DNA from: Tachypleus tridentatus
Lineage: Eukaryota; Arthropoda; Merostomata; Xiphosura; Limulidae
DNA length: 64,000 bases
Assembly: GCF_004210375.1 (NCBI RefSeq)
Contig: NC_134825.1
Coordinates: 63,293,558-63,357,557, forward strand
Direction of reading: 5' to 3'
Position 1 is the stretch's first letter. Each line of letters starts with the position of its first letter. The position numbers were made by a program, and so were the translations under genes. This document shows positions 45,506-56,794 of this stretch, piece after piece. Under the pieces are notes generated by a model that saw only the letters and a program-made list of their open reading frames with translations, was not told the origin of the DNA and made no database searches.

Positions 45506-46161
45506 GTTGCAAGAAGTTTTATGCACAGGTCGTAAGAAAACAATGTTGCCAACAGTGTTTATTTTTCTCGACATTTTTGTCATTTATTTAATATAAATGT
45601 ATTTCCCCCTACTTTCGATTGTTTCTCATTCCAGTAGGATCTACACAGAAAACTAAATATTTTTTCTTCTCGTGAGATAAAATAAAAAAGAAGGAACTAA
45701 CTAAAAATTGAAAGAAAATTATTGTATAGGAAACAGGAACCTAATATAAACATTAATTACGTTCAGAATATAAAGCCAATATTTGCCATTTCCTGAGGAA
45801 CAGATAGACAAAATAAGGCCATTATTAGATATATTTATACTTCTGGGACAATAACTAAGCATATAGGCATATAAACAAACCAGTAAACATATTATGTCGT
45901 CTTCCTTTGTAACTCAGGCTACATTGTTGAGAAGAGGCAGAAATCCCCAGTATTTATGTGGCATTACTATCGAGAGTTGTATATGGTGGCTAATTCTTGT
46001 TGTTGAGGTGTTATTATCGAGGTCGTAAAACTGATAACAAATCAGATAACTTAATAAATCTATTTCTATAGGCCTATTTTTACTGACTTTTTTATCGTTC
46101 TATTGTTTAATCTTTTTCGGATTGTAATAACAATATTTTCAGGAACAAATGCAATACAAAC

Positions 46162-46229
46162 TGCAACCACTATTTCCTAACATAGATCTTTTTTTTGCAA
46201 CCACTATTTCCTAACATAGATCTTTTTTT
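46162..46229. repeat. 34 bp tandem duplication
   Basis: Two copies of TGCAACCACTATTTCCTAAC plus ATAGATCTTTTTT, almost identical, so recent. Confidence 0.9.
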
Positions 46230-46261
46230 TGTCAAATTTTTCATCTTTGTTGTTTTTTTAA

Positions 46262-46370
46262 GAACGTTGTTTACGGACTTGCAACACTAAAATCCGGAGT
46301 TCGGTTCCCATTAGTAAACAGGGGGCAAATAGTCCATTGTGTATTGATGCGTTAAAATACAGAAAAAATA
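46262..46370 (+). mobile_element. Family B short SINE fragment
   Basis: Starts in the anticodon arm (TTACGGACTTGCAACACTAA), with GAGTTCGGTTCCC as B box and AGTCCATTGTGTATTGATG end. Confidence 0.68.
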
Positions 46371-47054
46371 AAGTAGAAATTCGAGACAAAAATATCAGCA
46401 TTTTCCTTATTAAAGAATAATACTAACGAGAATAATTAATATAAAAGTAACTATTTTTCTTATATAACAATAATCCTGCATATGAATTGTGTTTACAACT
46501 TTGAACCTGAAATATTAGCATCAACTATCAAAGTTAAAAATATGTAATTATATTTGCTTCAATATACTTACTTTGCTCATTGCTTGAGTTTTTGCCATGT
46601 TATTCTTTTTTAAATGAAATAAGTACTCTAAATCATTCGAAAACTGTTCTTTTATATTCTTGACTTATAATTCTTATTCGGTTTGACTCATAATGCAATG
46701 TTCTATCTGAATAAGTATTTTAATTCAATTTCACACTGTGAGTATTAGGTCTTTCTGTAATTTAAGCTCAATTTCAAACTGCGACTATTAGGCCTTTCTA
46801 TGGTTTAATCTCCATGTGGCAATTAAGCTCTCAGTAAAAGTCACTTGAGGAATTAAAACGTCGTGGCTGATTCGTCGCGACAAAAGGATTATTAAGTGAG
46901 TGTCATCTAAAGCCGTTTCTTTTCAGAGGGATAAAACAAAAGCGTATTAGTAATTCTACCAGTGCAGAACAGTTTTAGTCTGTTTTCTTGCTTTAGTGTA
47001 CTTCAAGCTGGAAACATTGTATACTGTTTTATATATATTTAAAATTTATAGAAC

Positions 47055-47936
47055 TGTTGTAACGGATTTAATATTATTTTAATATCTATGTTTTTTACAG
47101 TTTAATGTATATTTAGAAATTTATGTAAATAATATTGTTAAACATGTATTGCGCAAGTCTATTCTGTTCTCTAAATTTGTAGAAGATTCTCTCAGGTAAT
47201 AATCAACTATATATGTTTTATAAAAGCGCTCGCGTGTCTTTGGATATTGTTGGGTCAATTGAATTTTCGAGAATTTCGCTTAAAGATTATAAATCAACGC
47301 GCCAAGAGACAGTTTTAGGATATTGTTTGATCGCTGCGATTAGTATACTATAAGCCTCGGAAGCTATAATTGTAACAAACGCTTAATAACCGGAAAACAA
47401 CAGATACTTGACCAGATATTAACTTCAGACATTAGCATTTCTACGAAGACATTTCATATTTTTGCCGGGAAAAATATTCATTTGTGAAGAATAGAGCTAG
47501 CTAGCACTTCCTGTCAAGTGAATTGTATCTGTGTTTCAAAATAAAACTAATTTCGCCTTGCAAACCATCGACAAGGTATTCAGTTCCAGAACGGAAAAAG
47601 GGCTTAATATTGTTTGTAAAACCTCTGCATATAAATTAGAATTAATTCGTTCTCTGTGAAGCGTCGATAAAAGATTCAGTCCAAACAAGATAGAACACTA
47701 AGTACTGTTTGTAAGTTTGTAAAACTCTTGTATATAAACCATTATCTGTAATAACCGTTATTATAAATTGTATTACTATTTGTACATTAAAATATATTTG
47801 TGTTAAGAAAGGAAATTGTGCTTATCAATGTTGTTGGTAAATATCATAAATTTGATACATATTAATGTTTAATTATCTTCTAACTTCGTTTCTTCAAATT
47901 TCCGGTTATTTGAAATAGTAATACGTAACGTAACAT
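47055..47936. repeat. Possible solo LTR
   Basis: A TGTAACGG start and a CGTAACGTAACA end give short TG...CA inverted termini. The interior has TATAAA-like and ATTAAA signals. No matching target duplication and no internal retroviral domains, so tentative. Confidence 0.3.
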
Positions 47937-48017
47937 AATGAATTATATACTCGTCCGAGATAAACTATAGTACGTAACAATATTAACAAAAGAAATTGTG
48001 AAAGAAGCGATTTGTTC

Positions 48018-48210
48018 GAGTGTTGTTTAATTTTGCGCAAACTTATTCCAGATCTATCTCCAATAGCCGTCCCTAATGTTGAATTGCTATTTGAAAGAAA
48101 ACTGATGACCAGTAACTCCACCACAAATTCTTAGGCTACTCTTCTTAGGCCAAATAGTGAGATCTGATAGTCACGTTCATAACGTGCCTACGGGCCTGAA
48201 GTGCGAAGAG
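48018..48210 (-). mobile_element. Family A SINE, very decayed
   Basis: TAGCCGTCCCTAATGTTGAA, TTCTTAGGCTACTCTTCTTA and CGTGCCTACGGGCCTGAAGT still align with the body; head lost. Confidence 0.75.
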
Positions 48211-48582
48211 TTTTTTTTTGTTTGTTGTTGAGCCTCAGTTCCACAGTCCAGTGCAATAACAGCTGGGTTGCATTCAGCTTATAGAAACCACTATTTATGT
48301 TTACCCATCTGTAAAAGGATGATGAATATTAACCCTAATCAACCAGGCTGCGTGATATTCTTTTGTTCTGTACACTCCATTGATAAAATTTATCACATAG
48401 GTCTTAAGAAAATAGAAGAAATGTATTTAAAAATCTTACAGGCAGGATAAATTACAAATCATGGATGTGTCAAAGTTCTATATGGTTGTTTGTTGTAGTT
48501 TTTATTCTTCGATGGCCACTTTCCGAATTATCTGCTGCTGAAGTTACATAATGTTTTCGTAAAAACACTAATGTTCGAAATC

Positions 48583-48664
48583 TACACGGTGTTCGGAAAG
48601 TCACTGTGCACTTATATTTTTATTAACAGACAAAACAGCACAGTGAGTTTCCGAAAACCCTGTA
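48583..48664. mobile_element. 82 bp MITE, Tc1/mariner-type ends
   Basis: 27 bp inverted ends at 48583-48609 and 48638-48664 (TTCGGAAA...TCACTGTGC on the left) with a few mismatches, each starting in TA. Loop of 28 bp; no coding capacity. Confidence 0.85.
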
Positions 48665-49047
48665 TAAATGTTCCTGGTCAAATATCTGAAGTTCTTGATT
48701 AATAAGGGTTACTTACAATTACAGTTATAGTTCCGAGTATTGTGGCACACTAATTACAGCAAACCAATAATATATACTATCTTTTGATGTGATGTATTGG
48801 TTATATTTATAAGAGTGAGGAAAGTTTCTCGAAATTCACGCAACAATATAGACAATAAACAAGGGTTTACCTAAACAAATATTTGTTTATCCTTATACTC
48901 GAGAATTTTCTACAATTTTAATGAATAGGCAGGAATTTTGCAATACAGATTTAACAGTATAAGTTATGCACAATTCTAAACATAAATTTAGCTTAAATAA
49001 ACATCAATATTAGAAGAGTTATGTGATAGTATATCTGTCGCACTTTA

Positions 49048-49340
49048 TATTCCAGGATAACAATGCCACTGCCTACAGTGCACGAATTGTACAGGATTAT
49101 CTCGACCAGGAGGACGTTACAGGATTACCATTCTCACCAAGTTCTCCAGAGTGTAATCCCATTGAGAACTGTTGAGCCGGAAACTGATCGTAACCCTGAC
49201 CCTAAACTAGCTACAGTGTGAGTCGCTGAACCTCCTAGTGATAAGTTGGAATGAAATCACTGTGAATTACATAAGTAATATTAATCTTGTTTACAGCATG
49301 CCACGTCGCCCTGCGGAGGTTATTAGAGTACAGAAAGAAC
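49048..49340 (+). pseudogene. Tc1-like transposase C-terminal fragment
   Basis: DNNATAYSARIVQDYLDQED then LPFSPSSPECNPIENC hold the second catalytic Asp and the Glu of the DD34E triad. After about 120 bp of unrelated sequence, SMPRRPAEVIRVQ matches the transposase C-terminus. Only about 100 codons survive, with stops between. Confidence 0.85.
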
Positions 49341-49344
49341 TAAG

Positions 49345-49834
49345 CACTTAATGTGTAATATAAACTTATATTAGGTAAACAGGAACTAATTATAATAATT
49401 TGATGATATATGTTGTGATTATATACGTTTTGGTAAACTTTTACTGTGATAGGTGAATTGATGAACTACACATCTTTCTACTGGTGTCTGATAAAATTGT
49501 TTGGTATTCTAATAAAACTTTCATGATGTCCACAGAACCTATCTGATTATAAAAATTTCAAATGCAGATGTTTGAAAAGAGAATTTCTTAATTATACAGT
49601 GCTAAGTGTATTTGTATTCAATTTTAATAATAATGATCTTATGCAAAATTTTGGCTAAGACTGTATAGCTTAATTAACCCTATAAAATAATTATGCAACA
49701 CTAAATTTTATCTTAGTGATTATTGTGCTTCACCAGTATAAAATAATCTCTGTTATTTAGTGCGGAATGCATGATCTACCATTGCTACTTGCCTAAACAA
49801 CACCTATATTTCCATATACTCTTACTTTTGCCCC
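49345..49834. other. Intergenic, no gene seen
   Basis: AT-rich, no ORF or repeat recognised. Confidence 0.6.
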
Positions 49835-49952
49835 CTCTAGTACAGCGGTAAGTCTATGGATTTACAACGCTAAAATCAGGGGTTCGATTCCCATCGGTGG
49901 GTTCAGCAGATAGCCTGATGTGGCTTTGCTATAAGAAAAAAACACACAGAGA
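49835..49952 (+). mobile_element. Family C short SINE, well preserved
   Basis: CTAGTACAGCGGTAAGTCTA, TTACAACGCTAAAATCAGGG, GGTTCGATTCCC and TTTGCTATAAGAAAAAAACA: close to the apparent consensus of the family. Confidence 0.92.
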
Positions 49953-49954
49953 CT

Positions 49955-50914
49955 TTTACTTTCATCTACTGTTACAGTGTCGTCACTTTTTGTACTAGGT
50001 CTTCATTGCCTTTTTTAATTAATATAAATTAATGATGACAACAAACTTTAGTTCAATATTAATAATTCGTTGCTGACAAAAAATTTAAGTTGTTGTGCAC
50101 TGAAAAAACCAATTATTAAAAGATCATATCAATTTATAATAGGATAACCACTACAAGATAAGGTTGTTGGTATAATATCAATTGTATCCTCAATCAGCTG
50201 TGACTCATTTCAGACAAGTGAGCTGAAATGCAAATAAATGGTTCATAAGGCTATTCTATGCATAATGGCCTGACGTTTGTTATTTCACTTATTACTCTGA
50301 AGAGAAAATACAAACTTGACAGAGCTGGAAGATGTTAAAGAGCCATGAATAGAATCTACAAAACATAGTTGAAATGTTTCACTCAGGCAGAGAGCCATCA
50401 GACAAAATACAGTTTGCTAGTACTGACGAGCTGTTGCAAATTGGTTATAAGTGCCTCAATGTAATATTCGCAGAAGATGGGCCCACACTGAAATCAATGA
50501 TATAGGTAAACAAACACCTATCAAAGGTATATCATCACTCACAAATAAACAGACATTTATTACATTATAATATCTTGCATTATATCTGTTAGATTTCTGT
50601 AGCCACAAATGGAGATCGTGTCAGTTATAGAATTAGAAACAGGTTTCACAAGACCAACTTCCATACCAAATTCCTATTGAGGTGCATTCTGCTCATGGCA
50701 AGACACAAAATGGTCCGAATGAAATGGCGTCGACCAAGCACACGTCCAGTGGATCAATGAAACGTGGAAAACTATTTTGTTTTTACCGGTAAGTTGCGTT
50801 AAAGAACGGGCATATACTCAAAGTAAAACGATCTGGAATCAGGGCCAACTATATTTTCTTTACCTCTTCGAAATCTGAAGTAACCAATAAAACTGGCAAT
50901 TGACAGGAGTCAGT
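49955..50914. other. Intergenic, no gene seen
   Basis: Composition becomes slightly less AT-rich near 50600-50900 but no ORF or motif supports a gene. Confidence 0.55.
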
Positions 50915-50926
50915 GTATCACAAGAT

Positions 50927-51206
50927 GGCTCGGCATGGCCAAGCGTGTTAAGGCGTGCGACTCGTAATCTGAGGGTCGCGGGTTCGCATCCCCGTCGCGC
51001 TAAACATGCTCGCCCTTTCAGCCGTGTGGAGTTATAATGTGACGGTCAATCCCACTATTCGTTGGTAAAAGAATAGCCCAAGAGTTGGCGGTGGGTGGTG
51101 ATGACTAGCTGCCTTCCCTCTAGTCTTACACTGCTAAATTAGGGACGGCTAGCACAGATAGCCCTCGAGTAACTTTGTGCGAAATTCAAAAACAAACAAA
51201 CAAACA
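50927..51206 (+). mobile_element. Family A SINE, full length
   Basis: Near-consensus with (CAAA)n tail and exact 12 bp target duplication GTATCACAAGAT (50915-50926, 51207-51218). Confidence 0.96.
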
Positions 51207-51218
51207 GTATCACAAGAT

Positions 51219-52440
51219 ACTTGACGCATTTAAGTTTTAACTTTTAAAGAATAAAACCAGAAGCAAGAATTCATGGTAGCGATATCACAAAGAGTGGGAT
51301 TCTTTAGGCCTAAAAATGGTGATAATAGTACTAAAATAAAATTTTTGTAAACAAAGCGATTACCATCTTAAAAAATGTACTAGGCTAACAGAACTCGATA
51401 AAACGAAAAGTTTGTACTAAATTACATGAATACAGTTCAAATCAGGTATATATTTATTGGTAAACTGTTGTTCTGAGGCAGGAGCATTCAGCAAGACTTA
51501 TATTATTTTACATCTGAATTCAAACTTAAAACAGGGTAACTTGATCTACCCTCTAGTCTTCAAATTGAGATTCTGTGCATATTGTAAATGTATGTAGTAT
51601 ACGAATTTCTTATACCTATAGATAATTCATGTTAGTAGATAAAAAAAAACAAACATGGCAACAGATTATAATTATTGGTATCAACAAGAAGTTATTCACT
51701 TATAATAGATATGTATATCAATGTATTCTGTAGAGTAGATGAAATAAACAACTGAAACTACATAAACGCATTACACTACAAACGTTGCTGCAAATACCAT
51801 TTCTGTGCCTTTCATGCTATACCATAAGAGTAATCAATGAAGTCAGTGTGGTTATAGTATTTGAATCTGTCTGTTTGTCAAATGTAATTAATATGTTTGC
51901 TTATTTAAATCTTTAACGGAATTTCAACTCATTAAAAATTTGGATTTCTACATATGTAAATCAATGAAGTCATTAGTGTTTGATTAATACTGTTTAATTA
52001 CTTTGTTTTAATAACTCATTTATGTCATCATTTAAACATCTAAATAAGTTAATAAAGATTAACAACTTGTATTTCTGATCATAAGGTACTGAGCATACAA
52101 AACACCAGACAAACCTAAACTATATAAGCAGTACATGGACAACTAAAAAATAATTAATGAAATACTACTAAAGTTAAATAAATGTCTCTATTAAACCCTT
52201 GACAATGAAAAAAATATATATTCGTTTGCAGATTTTGTAAAGCAATTAAGTGCAAATTTAGTGAATATAAATTTGAGCTTATATGATTGTAAATCCATCA
52301 TTAAAGAGTTCTGTGAACTGAACTGCAAAAGACAAGCACGTTTTTCATACAGAGAAAGTGGATGGTAAAATATTTTGTAACTAGCTGCCGGTCAAATGAA
52401 CAATATAATTTGCTAAATTAATATGACATCATATTTATTA
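51219..52440. other. Intergenic, no gene seen
   Basis: AT-rich, stops in all frames, no repeat recognised. Confidence 0.6.
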
Positions 52441-54660
52441 ACAACAAGGAACTTGTTGGTCCATCTTGGCTGTCTCATCCAACAAGCCAAATTAAAACTA
52501 TTAAATAACTAAATTAAAATCCAGACCTTATCATTAAAGTATCTATTAACTATTTTTCAAACTTGCTCAGGCTAACTCTTTCCACAATTCCGAAAGCATC
52601 CCATTCCATAGGCGAAACACGCTCTTTGCAAGAATTAAAATTGTCTTAGCTGAAGACGGTTTCTACCTTGTCTAAATCTATATTTGTTTCCCCTATTTCT
52701 ATAATTCTCGCTGTCGAGTATGCAAAATGTTATTGCATCAACATTATCAATTTCTTTTACAATTTTAAACAGTTCAATCAGATCCCCTCTAGAACTTCTT
52801 TTTTCAAGAGAAAACAATTTTAAGGATCTTAATCTCTCCTCATATGACAACCCCTTCATCCAAGGTTCCATTTTAGTAATCCTTCTCTGAACCCTTTCCA
52901 ACAATTCAATGTCGTTCCCAAGATAAGAAGCCCAAGACTGAACATAATACTCCAAATATGGCGTAACCAGTAACCTATACAATGAAATTATAACATCTTT
53001 AGACTTGTATTCAATATTTTTGTAGATACAATCTAAAATCATTTTCGACCTACCACTAGCAATAGCGGTCTGCTTAGATGGCTTAAGAGATTATCAGCTA
53101 CTACACCAAGATCCTATTCTTTGAATACACTCTTAAAGTTATTTCTGTCCAAATTATAATTAAAATTATGATAACCATCATGCAGTATCTCGCATTTCCC
53201 ATAATTAAAACCCATCTGCCATTTATCTGCCTAACTCACTAAATGATCTAAATCATTTTGTAAAGTAGAAACATCCTATTTATACCCAGACCTTGGTATC
53301 ATCAGGAAACTTAATAATCTTATTTACCATTCTTTAATATGTATTATTAATGTAAATCAAAAAGAGCAATAGTCGAATGACTAAGCCCTGAAGCACCTCC
53401 CTTGCAATATTAATCGAATTTGGCTAAACTGCATTTATTAACAACCCTTTGCTTTCTTCCATCAAGTCATTCTTCTATCCAATTAGTTAACTTATCCCTC
53501 AAACTTATAGAGATAAGCTTCTTTGGAAGCGTTTTATGCGGCACTTTGTAAAATGCTTTTTGAAAATCCAGATACATCAAATCCACTCCTTTACCCTCGT
53601 ATACATATGCAGTAACATTCACAAGACATGCCAAAAGCTTGTAATGCAAAATTTTCAGTTAGTGAAACCATGTTGGCTATTGAATAAAAACTAAACTTTG
53701 TTAAATTACTTTACAAAGTATCTTTTATCAAACACTCCGAAACTTTATCATCACATTATATAAGACTAACAGGCCTGTAACTACTGGAACAACCTCTAAT
53801 ATGTCCCCTGAAGATAAGAATGACATCAGATAAATTCCAATCTCTTAGTACTTGTCCACTTTTCAAGGACTTACACAAATTAATTGTCACAAATGGCTAA
53901 CATATCCAATCCTAAATCTCTTTTGAACCTTCGGGTAAATATTATTATTATTTAAACTTCCCAATTTTACCTTAAGAAGCAGATAATTTGTGCAACTATC
54001 GGGTTCAACTTTGTTTTCATCTATCACTAGCTCAAGATGAAGAAAACTGCTAAGTCTTCATTACGCAAAGCTGAAGAAGCATCATAATTTAATAACCTAA
54101 CCATTTCATAATCATCAGATACAAGTCTTCCTTTGTCGTTTCTGAAACGTTTTATTTATCTCTAATGTAGTTTTAAAAATCCTTAGTGTTAAGTTTTATG
54201 TTTAAGCATAATTTTTATACATCCTTTTATGTTCTAATTTCCTGTTTGACAAAATTTATAAATTTTTTATAACTGCAGACAATTTATTTCTTAATTTCTG
54301 ATGCTTTTCTTTAATTTTATCTCATATTTTTGTGTGCGAACCTGGTTCTCTGGTTCTTTTCACTAGCAGCTACACTTTTCTTTCTGTTAGCAATGTATTT
54401 ATTGTGAATATTGAATAATATTTATTTAATATTTCCCGCATTTTCTCATTGTCTCCAAGTAACCCAGTTGCCCAATTCATAACAGATAATTCTTCTTGTA
54501 TCCCTTAAAAATGACTTTTTTAAAAATTTGCAATCAAAATGTCATAATTTCTAATTTCGACATGAATCAAAACATCAAACATAATACAGCAATGATCACC
54601 TGTAACATTTACCAGTTTCCACCCTCTCAACCATTTCTATATTTCAAGTGAACAATAAAG
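52440..54660 (-). mobile_element. CR1-like non-LTR retrotransposon, decayed
   Basis: ORF2 landmarks occur in order on -. Endonuclease end (GVTDHCCIMFDV, about 54600). Linker (GRLVSDDYEMVRLLNYDASS, about 54090). NYRPVSL (about 53800). VDLMYLDFQKAFYKVPHKTL (about 53560), QGLVIRLLLFLIYINN, FPDDTKVW (about 53300). Then the thumb region LEYYVQSWASYLGNDIELLE, VQRRITKMEPWMKGLSYEER and LKLFSLEKRSSRGDLIELFK (52700-52980). The catalytic box reads PDD rather than ADD. ORF1 and the 5' part are absent. Many stops; CR1/L2-group assignment is by motif resemblance. Confidence 0.9.
52635..53920 (-). pseudogene. CR1-like reverse transcriptase (broken)
   Basis: The RT part of the element. The longest open pieces are 52635-53042 (135 codons, RT thumb and C-terminal region) and 53467-53649 (60 codons, RT palm with YLDFQKAF). 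They lie in different frames with stops between. The second catalytic motif DDTKVW falls in another frame between them. Codon use and AT content match the neighbourhood, indicating long residence. Confidence 0.88.
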
Positions 54661-54664
54661 TGTG

Positions 54665-55865
54665 TTTTTTTTATTTTAATGTGTAGTAATATTCAAACGC
54701 GATATTGCTGTTTTAATGATATATTAGATAACACTATTTTGTTTGCGCGTGTGTAAAAACGTACTGTTTTCTCCTGATTTATTTTAAGTTTAAAAGCGAA
54801 TGATTGGATTACGTAGTTGAAACATATGCTAAGCTGATTTAGTTTGGTGAGAATATTCATTATAGCAGAATTCTCCGAGACTGAAAACTTGAGATAACGG
54901 AATGAATTTCGAGACTTAGCAAACTTTGTCTATAATGCTATTAAGCTGAATATGTGTAACAACTTGAAAAAATGCCTTGTTTTATCAGTATATCTATATT
55001 AATTAATAAAATTGCTATGCCAGTGTGTTTCAGTTTTAAGCTGACTTGAAGGAAACTTTTATTTTCATCCAATGATTTACTGACTTATTCAGCGAGTATC
55101 ATCTAACAAGTTATTTTATCATACTGAATTGTTACCGAGGTAACAAAAGGTTTCCAATATGCTAATACTGGTTTTGTTCGCAGATTTTGCTGAGCATGTT
55201 TCTTGTGTTGTATGCCGTAAATAATTTCATTGTTGTCGTATATTCATTTAAACATTCTATTTTTCTATTCTAGCACGTGTATTTGTATTAAATTCTTATT
55301 GTTTGTTGGACCTAAACCAAACTGTAGCTGAACAGTTAACCCAGACAAGGACACGCCACAGTGAATCTTCATAACATGCGTTTAATTACTGACCTTTGTT
55401 AGAGCATAGGCATTACTGAAATATCTATATACAGAATTTCCTTTATGAATTGAATGATCAGAGTAGCAAGGGTTCGAACAAGATCAGAAAATAGATTGCG
55501 AATGAACTAAGAAATGTTCAACTTTGATTTAACGACCGAACATAGTAAACCCAGTGTTATTTGAGCTGTTAGCTTTCCTTATCCATGTGTTATAGTTCTA
55601 TGAACAATTTAGTTTATATTAATATATACTTTAAAACAAAATATTCACTTAGAAATTGATGAGGAGAGATTGTTATGCTGCATAAAAGCTTCTCTTGATT
55701 TGACCTCTGGAAGCACATAATTTGTAATACTGATAATTTGAAGAAATAAACATTTCACCAAGATTTGATCTGTTTCAATATTTTTTGCCCTGTTCCAATT
55801 TTTTTTTATAATACCCTCCTGTCCGTATTATTTTTGTAAGGTATTAACTGCACATTTTGTCTTAT
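54665..55865. other. Intergenic, no gene seen
   Basis: AT-rich, no ORF or repeat recognised. Confidence 0.6.
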
Positions 55866-55867
55866 TT

Positions 55868-55990
55868 TGTGTGCATGCGTTTTCTTATAGCAAAGATACA
55901 CCGGGCTATCTGCTGTGTCCACTGAAGGAAATCGAACCTCTGATTTGAGCGTTGTAAACTGAAGACTTACCGCTTTCCCAGCGTGGGACT
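55868..55990 (-). mobile_element. Family C short SINE
   Basis: TTTTCTTATAGCAAAGATAC, GAAATCGAACCTCTGATTTG and ACCGCTTTCCCAGCGTGGGA. Confidence 0.86.
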
Positions 55991-55994
55991 ACCT

Positions 55995-56465
55995 TATTTT
56001 ACAGAAAGACTGGATAAACTTAATATCGTTTAGTTATATAACAATTTTCCAAAATTTGCATAAAAGCAGTATATTTTAATTTTAATTTTAGTTAGATATT
56101 ATGATATTTGTTTCTTAAGTAACTGTAGCTATTTGTAACGTAAAAACTATAAAAGACATAAATGAGCGACAATCCCTGATGAAACCTGATATTTGCCAAT
56201 TTTCAAATGCAATAAAGTTCTCAGGTTTTCAAATTTAAACGATGTAATTAACGTTAGATATTTGTTATATAACAACTATCTTGGTTTCTTTGTAAGTGCG
56301 ATAATGAGGTAAAACTTCTGCTGTACGAATGGTAATATATGTACTTGTTTACAGATGAACACACAACTGCAAATTTAAAAAAAACAACGCTTTAAACATT
56401 TTTAAATGTTGCTTTAAAGGTGAAAATACAATACTGATTTAAAACCTTTAAAGTTGTTCTGAATC
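55995..56465. other. Intergenic, no gene seen
   Basis: AT-rich sequence, nothing recognised. Confidence 0.6.
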
Positions 56466-56516
56466 CAAAACTCTCCAGGGGATTAGCGGTGATATTACGA
56501 GCTTACAAAACTAAAA

Positions 56517-56794
56517 GGCCCGGCATGGCCATGTGGTTAAGACACTCGACTCGTAATCCGAGGGTTGCAGGTTCGAATCCCTGTCGCACCAAACATGCTC
56601 GCCCTTTCAGCTGTGAGAGCGTTATAATGTGACGGTCAATCCCACTATTCGTTGGTAAAAGAGTAGCCCAACAGTTAGCGGTGGGTGGTGATGACAAGTT
56701 GCCTTCCCTCTAGTCTTACACTGCTAAATTAGGGATGGCTAGCGCAGATAGACCTTGTGTAACTTTGCGCGAAATTCAAAATAAACCAAACCAA
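56517..56794 (+). mobile_element. Family A SINE upstream of the LINE
   Basis: Full-length; head AGGTTCGAATCCCTG, target duplication ACAAAACTAAAA and ACAAAGCTAAAA (56505-56516, 56795-56806). Confidence 0.95.

Noticed and set aside
50927-51000. tRNA-Thr-like genes at the heads of the SINEs
   Set aside because: A and B boxes are present, but the T stem is mispaired and every copy continues into the SINE body, so these are SINE promoters rather than tRNA genes.
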